From Silene latifolia (lineage: Eukaryota; Streptophyta; Magnoliopsida; Caryophyllales; Caryophyllaceae), in the NCBI RefSeq assembly GCF_048544455.1, contig NC_133526.1, positions 326,001 through 390,000 of the forward strand: DNA of 64,000 nt. The letters run 5' to 3'. Position numbers and translations under genes: made by a program. Positions 24,648 through 34,272 of the stretch are shown one piece after another (within the stretch, counting starts at the first letter, position 1; each line of letters opens with the position of its first letter). The notes beneath the pieces were generated by a model that searched no databases, was not told the DNA's origin, and saw nothing but the letters and a program-made list of their open reading frames with translations.

Positions 24648-25412
24648 CGCAATTGGTAAATCCCGCACACCCTTTTACTAAATCCCACACACTTCGCCCC
24701 TAATATTCCATAACTACCCTTCATCATTAAAAAAAACCCTAAAAAGGGTTATCTCTCTCGCAAACCTAACAATTCATCAACAACTCAACAATCACGGATC
24801 GTATTTCGATATACTACATGTAATTTCTCCATTTTATTAACAATTTTATTGATATCGTGTTTGAGTTGATTTAATTAATTTTTTTCAAAGGCTCTTCTAC
24901 AATTAGGGTATGTATGAATTGGACATATTTGATTAAACAATATGCCGTTAGTTGGCCATATTATTATGTTGATTCAATTGAAATGGCAAACCTTCTTTGA
25001 CAGATAAACATCATGCGAATTGCAACTTTCTGCAAATATTTGCAAGATGCTATAAATATTAAACTCCTTAGATTTAATTGACAATGGATCAATCGAAGAA
25101 GATGGTGTCTTCCCTTATTTTGGACATTGAAGCATTGAAGCATTTGCCAGATTTGGTTGCTGCGATATTCATTGTCGTCGACCACCATCGCCGGAGTACG
25201 AGGTTGTCTGTTGGCACAAAGTTCGTCTGTTCGACCGATGTACATGGTGCTCAGGTGATTGGGAAGGGACGAAGGGAGGATGAGACGTTTATTTTTTGGG
25301 TTTTTCATTCTTTTTCTCTTGGTAGGTGGGAGAAATGAGAGGGGTACATTCGGAATAAGGGGGAAAAATGTGCGGGATTAAGTAAAATGGTGTGCGGGAT
25401 TTAGCAAGTCCC
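24648..25412. mobile_element. TIR transposon, non-autonomous (copy 1)
   Basis: 765 bp with inverted ends containing TAAATCCCGCACACC and, 22 bp further in, a second ACTAAATCCCACACA-type unit. The right end has the same two units in mirror order. The 8-bp direct repeat TTTAATAA flanks it (24640-24647 and 25413-25420). The interior has a short open frame at about 25078-25338 with no recognised homology. A related element is at 39721. hAT or Mutator affiliation is undecided. Confidence 0.6.
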
Positions 25413-25545
25413 TTTAATAAAAGAACTACCAATTTTAATATTCTTATTAGAATGACGTGTCATAAGATAAAGACTACAATGAAACAGGAGTGACGGAACA
25501 CAAAATTGTTAAGAATTTTCAAATTTACCTCAGCTTCCAACTCAA

Positions 25546-26374
25546 CTAGTTTTACACCCGTGCAAAAAAATGCACGGGTCGTAACAACAGATGTTAAGTG
25601 GTTCAATATCGTAATAATATAAATTGTCTATAGAGACGGTATTGAATTTAATCGGGCCTCTTATTTATTATTGTAACCACATATAATGAATTGAGCTTCT
25701 TTATTCAAATGTTAAATTCAAATGACGGTATTGAAATTGTAAATATGATATTGTAGATGCCTGATTACTAAATAAATGTTTTTGTCTCATAATAATGCTT
25801 TGTAAGACTTCTGGTTTTTTTTTAAGATAAGAAAATTAGTGCTGATACTTTTTTATAATCATTAAAATCTTTACCATGTGTATTTTTTTTTAACATTATA
25901 ATTATATGAATCTTTTTCAAATTTTGCTAAATTTTGTATATTTCTTAACATTATGAATTATAATTATATGAATGTGCTTTAATTCTTATCGAGACTTGCA
26001 TTTTTTTTGTATAAGAATGTTATTTGGGTACCTATCAATAAGAAAACCAGTACAAATAATTTGTAATTTTATTCATTTTTTATTTTTTTAATTGTTTTCG
26101 TTCAGATGTATTCCTAACATTTTAGGAAAATATATATGTATAATATGTATATGTAATTATATAAAAAAAAGTTAAAACTAAAATTAAAATATCATAAACT
26201 CAGTAGTTTGAAAAGGAGTAAGAGAAAAACAAATCAAATGAAATATAGGAGAGATGGTAATTAACTGTGTAGGATGAACATGGGGGGTCCTACCTTAATT
26301 TTTTTTCTTTTTAATCTTTAAAACCATGGACCAATAGGAGAGTTTTATTGGCTTCAGCTTTTATAGATAAAGGA
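25546..26374 (-). mobile_element. Non-autonomous Helitron
   Basis: On the minus strand it begins TCCTTTATCTATAAAAGC after an A and ends with a hairpin (arms ACCCGTGCA / TGCACGGGT), then GTAAAACTAG before a T. The 5' TC, the 3' hairpin about 8 bp before CTAG, A|T insertion and lack of target duplication are Helitron hallmarks. It is about 829 bp, AT-rich and non-coding. Confidence 0.75.
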
Positions 26375-26804
26375 TTTCATTGTTCAATGTCGTTTTTGAT
26401 TCCTTTGTAATTCATTTTACTTTTTTAGTTTGTGAAATGTGTTTTGGCTTTTAATTTGTTTCAAATTGTTTGTTAAGTTGATGAAAAGAGGGACTAGATG
26501 GAGGGTAGAGGGGAAAAGCTTGGTCAAAATGCAACGATATTATTTCGAGTTCAATCCGGAATATATTTTTTTTTAATAAATAACACTGGGAATGCAAGAC
26601 ATTCATTTCTTTTATAACTCTTTCGTAAGAATAATAAATTAAACAAACATCAGATAAAATTAATAGTAACAATAATAATTAATAATATAATCATCAAGCA
26701 AATAAAATAAACAAACCGCAAAATAAAAGATACTTAGTACATATTTATAAGACAATCATAAATGATTAAAAAGGGAATCAAAAGTAGGCAGTCTTATCCA
26801 TATA

Positions 26805-27176
26805 TTAAGACAATTTATCGCAGGTCTTGAGCTGGGAGTCAAGAGAAGTTATATACAGTTCACGAAGAGAAGCGGGCATATCAATTGATGAAACAATGGT
26901 ACGAAACTTATTGAGGGCGTCATCTCGGGAAGTGACGTTGAAAGCCTTGGTAACCGCGTCACAAAATTGAATCAGAGAATTTGGTAGTTTCATAGTTCGT
27001 AGACACTTTGAAACATCTTCCGCTCCCACTTTGAGTGATAAAGAGGAGCTAACCAACCGCTGACACGATGGATCTAATTCAGCAATACGACCCTCTCCTT
27101 GGCCATGCCCATGGCCGAACAAGAGCGCGATGGTCATGCTAATGCATATCATGCTTATTACTCCCTTCGACTCCAT
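26805..27176 (-). CDS. Small secreted four-cysteine protein (copy B)
   Basis: Single exon, 123 residues, paralogue of the gene at 22619. It shares the signal peptide pattern GVISMICISMTIALL..GHGHGQG and the mature-part phrases ELDPSCQ, QFCDAV, FNVTSRDDAL and a C-terminal TCDKL. The four cysteines are kept (SCQ, KCL, FCD, TCD). The region between the first and second cysteine differs and is longer. The 3' flanks of the two genes are also related (26.43-26.5 kb against 22.25-22.34 kb), which indicates tandem duplication. Its TATA box is about 86 bp upstream. Function unknown. Confidence 0.7.
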   Translation of the reverse strand: MESKGVISMICISMTIALLFGHGHGQGEGRIAELDPSCQRLVSSSLSLKVGAEDVSKCLRTMKLPNSLIQFCDAVTKAFNVTSRDDALNKFRTIVSSIDMPASLRELYITSLDSQLKTCDKLS

Positions 27177-27261
27177 TCTATTAATTAATTATATTAATTC
27201 TAAGTTTATATGAAGATTTAATTTTAAGGAAAATATATAAACTCTAATGCTTCATTGTTTG

Positions 27262-27269
27262 TTTATATA
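27262..27269 (-). promoter_or_regulatory. TATA box of secreted protein copy B
   Basis: Minus-strand GAGTATATAAACA, matching that of copy A, about 86 bp before the ATG at 27176. Confidence 0.6.
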
Positions 27270-27929
27270 CTCAAGTTCTACAAGCTAAAGGTTAGACATG
27301 GGCACGTTCTTATAAACTTGTAACACTCTGGCCATCATAGGTTAGCTCTTTACCCATACTACACTCATTAATAGTCCGGCCCAACTGCCTTCTACTTTTG
27401 CCATTTATTTGAACCTACCATCCATCACCACTTCACCACCTACTTGCATAACTAGCTCGCCACCGCCTCAAGCCCTCGACCACTTAAGAGCACCGCCACT
27501 TTAGAGGTCGACCATTAAACGATACTCGTGACTTGGGTTCAATCAAAAGTATTAGAAATTAGTTCCACACAAAAGTAATGCCATCATTCAGGCGTATGGA
27601 TGACAATATTTGACTAAATACGTTCCACTAGTTAAAAACTCATATCCAAACCCTTTATTAGAAAACCTAAACCAAATCTAATACGGACTCACTCATATGA
27701 GTCATATCCAAACCCGATCTAATCAACTTTTTCTTTTTGAAAATTTAAGCTTTATTAGACTTAAAATTTCAATTGTAGCTAATTGATTTTTTTTATATAG
27801 TGAACTTAAGTTTTAGATCGAGATTTGTATTATCTTGTGAATCTGGTATGATTTTGAAAAATTATACCGAGTAATGGATTAGGTATGAATTTTAAATTTT
27901 TGGATATAAATCTTAAGAAATAAGCCTTA

Positions 27930-29352
27930 GCCTGGCCCATGAGCGAATTTAATACGATCAGTGATCCAATAACTAAACGGACCAGGTTTTATTGGGGAAG
28001 AAACAACGGGCGTGATGTTGTTCCCTTGATGAACTGGAATATTATCCAACTGCCAAAGGCGATGGGTGGCCTAGGGGTGGGTGACTTACAGATTAAAAAC
28101 GCAAGTATGCTCTTCAAGTGGTGGTGGCGATTTTCTGTGGAACATAAGGCGCTTTGGAAGAGAATTATTTGTTCAATTCATGAACTCAACCCCGAAGGAA
28201 TGTTTAGAAGCGAACAAAAGGTGACTAAGTTTGGCCTATGGAAGTCGATATGCTCTGTCAGTGATTGGGATACGGACATTGGAAAAGTCACAAAGCAGGG
28301 TATCAGGATACAAATTGGAAAAGGTAATACGGTCAGGTTTTGGGAGGATCTTTGGATTGGCAGTGTAACTCTCAAAGAAGGGTTTCCGAGACTTTTTACT
28401 GTGTCGACTCAGAAAAATAAGTGTGTGGCTGAAATGGGTACCTGGCAAGGCGATGATTGGGTCTGGCAGCTTCAATGGCGAAGAAGATTTTTTCAATGGG
28501 AATTATCACTACTTGACCATTTAAATTTGATGATTGAGGGCTACAAACCTTTAAGAGATAAAAATGATTGCCATATCTGGGCTTTTGACAAGTCAGAATG
28601 CTACACGGCTAAAACTTTTGTTGATGCCTTCTATAACTTGAAATACAATGGAGCAGAGCATAAGCCTTGGTTCAGCCATCTTTGGAAAGGACTTGCACCA
28701 CCAAGGTATGAGATAATTCTTTGGGCAATACTATGGAATAAGGTGAACACTAAGGATAGGATGCTTAAGTGGAAAGAAATGGCTTGGGAGGAGACGATGT
28801 GTACTTTTTGTGGTGAAGAATTGGAGACCGCCAAACACCTGTTTTTGCATTGTAGGTATTCTTGGAAGCTATGGACGAGTATTTGTGAGGCTTGGGATAT
28901 GGCATGGATTTGTCCCGGTGGGATTGATGATACTTTTCTAATATGGTGTGACTCTCACTTTGTCGGGTTTGAGAAACGACTTTGGGACGTATTCTTCATT
29001 GCTATAGTTACTATTATTTGGGAATTGCGAAATGAAGCGATTTTCGAGAACAAAACTCCTAACTGGCCGTGTATTGTAGACAAGCTGTTTTTAAGAGTTG
29101 GGTTGTGGTGCAAATCGTGGAAAGACGGTTTACCTTATACCTTAGAAGAATGGTTGAACAATTGGAAAATATTTAGAACATGGAAGGAGAAAAGGATAGG
29201 GCAAAGGACGACTCCGCGACTTGAGTTTTGATGCGGGCAATTGCTAAGTTTTTTTATTTGTTTTTTTTGTGTTGTTTTTCGTTTTGTAAACTTGTTTGGG
29301 ACCCTACTCGCTGTAGGTCTCGGGGTTTACCCCGCCTTTTAATAAAAAAAAA
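27930..29352 (+). mobile_element. 5'-truncated L1-type LINE with open C-terminal ORF2
   Basis: An open frame of 430 residues (27939-29231) covers the end of an L1 ORF2: FYWGRNNGRD, LPKAMGGLGV, the zf-RVT stretch (CTFCGEELETAKHLFLHC) and a tryptophan-rich tail. A 3' UTR with a GTAGGTCTCGGGGTTTACCC-like end and an A-run (about 29343-29352) follow. It is a different subfamily from the LINE at 12108, as it lacks the RNase H. Truncated on insertion, it encodes no reverse transcriptase core. The frame shows no internal stop, so it is rather young. A target duplication was not found by eye. Confidence 0.85.
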
Positions 29353-29670
29353 AGGTTGTTTAGGCCAATTTATACATGTGTACAAGCAAGATCTTTAAGA
29401 AAAAGGTCGCTCAACCTTATGGTTGACTAAATTCTATTTTAAATTTTTAATAACATGGCATGTCGTAATCAAAACCCAACAGATAGTGTGATTATGAACA
29501 AAAGTAAACTTGAACTTCTATCCAATCTAACGACTCCAATAAACAAAATGTCATACGAAAGTAATATTTGCATGTTTGTTTAGTTATTTTTACCAAGTCC
29601 ACCTTCACAATCTATCATAACATGGAACGGTTTAACCAACACCTTCCTATAACTTGCCCTCTCTTTATTA

Positions 29671-29677
29671 TATATAA
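29671..29677 (+). promoter_or_regulatory. TATA box of the DUF4228 gene
   Basis: TTATATATAACGG about 110 bp upstream of the ATG at 29786. Confidence 0.55.
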
Positions 29678-29785
29678 CGGAAAATTCAAGTGATAACCTC
29701 ATAACCTCTGCAATTCCAAATTTACATTCGCGTCGTGTTATTGTTTCGTGTCAAGATTTGTTATCAGCTAGGTAAGGCGACCGTA

Positions 29786-30400
29786 ATGGGAAACAAGGTG
29801 TCACATGGTTCTCAATCGACTCGGAAGGTAATTCTGTTAGACGGGTCGATCGAGGAAATCGACAACCCGTTGACGGTGGCAGAGTTAATGTTAGAGTACC
29901 CACAACAAGTGGTTGTTGAGCTAAATTCAGCACAGAAAAAGCCAACACCTTTACCTGCTGATTTCAACTTAGAGGTAAATAAAATTTACCTCATGGTTCC
30001 AGTAAAAAGAGGTAAACCAGCTCATTTGTCACCCCAAGAGGCTCACCATATTCTTCTTAGGGCCAACGCGGTGCTTAGGTCTAAAGCGTTGGTGTCTACG
30101 TCAAAATTTCTACCATTTTTCGCCAAAATCTGTCCTGCAAGCACCATAGACGAGTCTTATGGCAAGGTTGTGTGTCCTACTAAGAACAGGATTTTGGCGC
30201 CTGAGGAAAAAGAAAAGGAAGAATTGGTCGGTTTTGAGAGGCTGGATTATTTGAGCAGAACAGTTTCGGGTAAGGGTTGGAAGCCAAGCTTAAACACCAT
30301 AGAAGAAAAGAAAAATGAGATGAAAAGGGCTGTTAATTTGGTAATTTTAGCTAATAGAGTCGGTAAGAGACTCGAAAAGAAGGGATTGGTTTGGGGTTAG
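29786..30400 (+). CDS. PADRE (DUF4228) domain protein
   Basis: Single exon, 204 residues from the ATG at 29786. This ATG is preferred over an upstream in-frame one because the product then begins MGNKVS, an N-myristoylation signal normal for this family, and the TATA box fits. The N-terminal domain (KVILLDGSIEEIDNPLTVAEL, then the YLMVPVKR segment at about residues 70-90) is the PADRE core. The C-terminal half is basic and disordered-looking, ending ANRVGKRLEKKGLVWG. PADRE proteins are plant-specific and often respond to pathogens and abiotic stress, but their biochemical role is not known. The gene looks intact. Confidence 0.82.
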   Translation: MGNKVSHGSQSTRKVILLDGSIEEIDNPLTVAELMLEYPQQVVVELNSAQKKPTPLPADFNLEVNKIYLMVPVKRGKPAHLSPQEAHHILLRANAVLRSKALVSTSKFLPFFAKICPASTIDESYGKVVCPTKNRILAPEEKEKEELVGFERLDYLSRTVSGKGWKPSLNTIEEKKNEMKRAVNLVILANRVGKRLEKKGLVWG

Positions 30401-30742
30401 AATCGAAAAGTGATAACAGATTTGTAATTAAGTACTTCTGTTCCTTTTTTCCTCTGTTTTTTTTACTGTTGCAGTAAGTTTGAATGGAGTTTAGACAAAC
30501 ATTGTATAAAATCTAGAGTCTTTCTGTTGTTGATTGATTGCTATGGCTCTAGAAATTTGTCTACTCGTCGGTATTCCGACTTTTCACAGGAACAGCATGC
30601 AGGTTACTAGGTTAGCATTCAAAATCATAACAGCAAATCAGAAATTCAGAACTAGTTGAATCACAATTTCAGTTTATCATTTTCATCAAATCAGAACAAA
30701 GATTAACCTACAACGCTTGATGAATCAAGATCGAACACTGGT

Positions 30743-32423
30743 TCAGAAATTAAAACCGGCAGCTTTGATCTTGGATTTCTTAACAACCTGAACTTTGAGA
30801 AGATTGTTATCTGAAGAAATTACCTCAAAAATACAGATATCTCCAACCTGTAAACCATTATGACGCGCAAATTTAATCCATCCTTGACCAAAGATGCTTT
30901 TTGAGCCGTGTTTTAAACATTTAACTTCCAATTGCGTTCCATCTGCACCCTCGAGCTTAATGAATTTTGAAACATTGGTACTACTACATCCTAACAATTC
31001 TCTAGCAAATGGCATCGGAATATTCTGCATTGTTCCAAACCAGTAAATAAATCATCAAGTTATTATACAACAATAACATTACCCAACGCCTCAGACTCAG
31101 ACGGTACAACAAATGTACAGTCCACCAAATAATATGAAGACTCACCAAATAAAGGCCTCTGTGAAGACTATAAATGTGTATGGTAACAAGAAAGAAGGAA
31201 TTTTTCGGAATGGGAATACCAGCAACAGTCACAGCTCTCAGCAGTTCCGTATATGGTCCAAACCAGTCTGGGAGACCTGCATTTTCAATGTAAGCTACTG
31301 ATCCATTTTTTACTGACACGAACCTTGATAAGTAAAATACCGGTTATGTAAACATAATTTAGAACACAAATTCTCATACAAATTAATCTTTCTTGTACTA
31401 GTAGTCTGATTACCGGTGAATGAAGTGCCGTTTGTAGCAACAACTGGTTTAGTTACTTTAGTACCATGATTACTACTCACATCACGCGATTTAACCTCCT
31501 CCTCTTCCTCTTCCTCCTCGTCATCACCAACATAATCATCATCATCGTCATCAGTTTCACCATCCAATTCTACAACTTTTGCATCAGAACAGTCATCCGA
31601 GTTAACTTTTGCAGCAGAACAATCATCCGAGTCACTTAAAGACGAACCCAAGCATTCAAAATCACTATCATCATAATCATTGTCGTCATCAGCATCCTCT
31701 TCCACTTCCAGGCCTAGGTCTTCATGATAAACTTCCTTTTCGTCGAGGGAATTACTTCTTTTGTCAGATTGGTACGAGATTTCGCAAGTAGTTAAATCAA
31801 ATATATGAACATTAAATTTCATATCCCCATCATATATGAAAACCAAGAAATATCCATATTCAATAGAATATTTATCCACAAACTTATTCCACCCTTTATA
31901 AAACCATAGCTTATTATCCTCATTGATTAATCCAACTTCCCATGTTTCACCTGTAGGAACCTCGAGGGTAACATTTGTAATTTTACATAGTTCGTCATGA
32001 TACGCCTTTGCAAACTTCTCCGGAATCCTCTGTCACAAGCAAAATATATACGATAATAAATAAAACTTGTCACATTCCCTAATGTGGCATGGTAGGGTAC
32101 TAGGGTTTAATGTACGCAATATTATCTCTATGTACACAATATATTGTATCAAGATGCTACTTTTTCGGATATTAGATTGTATATATATAAAATAAAAGAT
32201 GTCATAAACCACCATTAAAGTCGAACTTAATTTCAGGAAGACAATCGACGAATAATCGATTCGATAAACACGTAAATAGAAAGATAAAGGAAAAGGGTAT
32301 TACCAATTTAGTAGATTGTGACAAAGGTGAGAGCATTAACTTGAAGAAAGTACGAGGTTTTGTTGTCACACCACAAGTATTATTATTGAGAATTGTTTCA
32401 TCTATCGTTCGTCTGCGCTTCAT
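30743..32423 (-). CDS. B3-domain (REM-type) protein 1, with acidic linker
   Basis: Exons on the minus strand: 32304-32423, 31324-32029, 31146-31276 and 30743-31024, with GT..AG borders and consistent phases, 412 residues. It has two B3 DNA-binding domains. The first starts TKPRTFFKLMLSP and continues with RIPEKFAKAYHDEL, GWNKFVDKYSIEYGYFLVF. The second spans the exon 3-4 junction (FFLVTIHIYSLHRGLYL, then FGQGWIKFARHNGLQVGD). They are joined by a linker with long Asp/Glu runs at about residues 175-210. B3/REM proteins are nuclear, plant-specific DNA binders, and many act in flowering and reproductive tissue. Paralogues lie at 34273 and 53629 in the same orientation, and this copy has the most acidic linker. 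The start is the first ATG in frame before KRRRTIDE. Confidence 0.85.
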
Positions 32424-32705
32424 ACTTGTCTCTGAAAATTGCAACCAGTATACGGGTAAAATTTACTAGCACTACGCAGTAAATAATTTCTGGTAATTAA
32501 CTCCTTAGTTTACGGTTGTGGAATATCTTTTGGTTTTCTTAGGCTAGTACTAGTATCTAGCACAATAATTATAAAAGGTAAATAATGACGGAGACGGAGG
32601 AAATATTTTTTTGAACAAATGATTATTTTTTTAAGAAACAAGGAATATTTTTCGGCTCCAATGGATTCATTCAATTTTAGTATTTTACTTTGATTTGATT
32701 CAAAA

Positions 32706-33514
32706 CTAGTGTAGATCCCCGTGCTACAGCACGGTATTTTTTAGTTTTGTTTTATAAAGAGACATTCTCATTATATTAATTGCATAAATTAATTGTATCT
32801 TTAATGTTATAATGTACTAATATAATCTAGTAAGAGATAGAAAATAAAAGTTTATTACCATCAAAATACATTTTAAGTTAAAAGTTATTTTTGTCTTAAA
32901 CCATTTTTATTTTACTATAAAAATTAACTCTATAATGCTATATCATTGCTTGAAACTAATTTATGACATTAAATTACAATTAAGTGATGTAAAAATGTAA
33001 ATTCTAATTAAAATGCGTATAAACCTTATAACAATAAGAGGTAAAAACAGTATATCACGCACTTAAAAAGACGATTTACGAATAATTAGACTAATATTTT
33101 TTTATTTTTAATTAAAAAAAACATAAAAATTGTTACGTCCTTTAAAATATACACCATATTTAGTGTGTAACCGATGAAGGATAATATAATAAACAGATTT
33201 ACGTAATTTTAGGATGTAAGTGATGACAATAATTATGTTAAAGACTGCATAAGAAGCATGTTTGCGTAATTTTAGAATGTAACTGATGAAAAATAATATT
33301 TATGTAAATGAAAATGATTGCATAATAAATTATGGATTTCATTGAAAAAATCATAAATATGAATTTTAATTAAAAAGATTAGAGTTTAATTATAAGAATA
33401 TATTAATTGAAAAGATAATAATGTAATGAATTTTTTTTACTTGTTACCTTATTTAGCTAGATGCCTTTTGGAGGGAAACTAAGAGAATTTTTATTCTCTT
33501 AGTAGTAGGGGGGA
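32706..33514 (-). mobile_element. Non-autonomous Helitron
   Basis: On the minus strand it starts A|TCCCCCCTACTACTAAGAG and ends with a hairpin (CCGTGCT / AGCACGG), then GGATCTACACTAG|T. The hairpin before CTAG and A|T insertion mark a Helitron. It is about 809 bp, very AT-rich, with no coding capacity, and sits about 280 bp upstream of the start codon of B3 gene 1. Confidence 0.72.
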
Positions 33515-34272
33515 TTAAGCAAAAGTGTTCAACACGACTTGTTTGGTTAATCTAGCAAAGCGGTAAAAAAAATCTCTAAAACCATTTAGAAGAGATCTAA
33601 CCTTGCATGGCCGACTTGTTTGGTTAATCAAGGAATTAAAATCGAAATTTCCTTATAACTTCCAAGGAACTTCTTTGGTTAATCAATGAATCCGAACCTG
33701 AATCTGAATCATAAGTTGCAAAGAACTAGACATGCAATTTCTATGTTAAATTTAGGGAAATTTGTTAAAATCCACATAGAAAATTAATTTTGAAGCTATT
33801 TCCAAATTCCTGCACCAAATCTTAAGAACCAAAATATTAAAAATTCAATAATTTTCTAATTTCTCTGAAAATACATGCTTTTAAAGAATTGCATTTAAAG
33901 TCAAGTGTTTCAATATGAAAATAAACACTCCGACCAGGGGCGGATCTTGACAGAAAGTTGTGACAGACTAGACTTACTCCGACAATCCGATATAGTACAA
34001 TTACATTACTATAAAACATGAACTTTGGAAGTTCGTCTATCCCTTCCAAGGCTCTTTCCTTAAGTACAATGTCATTCATGCCTCATTGTACAGATAAAAA
34101 ATGCAAACAGATAGTAACTGTCCTAAGAAGGGTCATTACATGGTACTCATACGACATAATAGCCGCCAGGTTTGAACTGTAACTATATCCAGGCCCCGTA
34201 ATGCATCATAGTACATTAAAAACTACATGCACACAGCACACTGCTTCAGACCATAACTCCGGCAGCTTTAGT
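33515..34272. other. Spacer between Helitron and B3 gene 2
   Basis: AT-rich. It holds a short CTTGTTTGGTTAATC-type repeat seen two to three times at about 33538-33680 and a CAGGGGCGGATCTTGAC fragment at about 33936 that looks like a hAT MITE end. The 3' UTR of B3 gene 2 must lie at the right side. No gene is seen. Confidence 0.5.

Noticed and set aside
24729-24752. Telomere-like AAACCCTAAAA..GGGTT text
   Set aside because: A single short palindromic occurrence inside a TIR element, not a repeat array.
31060-31100. Possible SINE tail (ACAACAATAACATTACCCAACGCC) in an intron of B3 gene 1
   Set aside because: Matches only the last 30 bp of the SINE at 20530. No borders visible.
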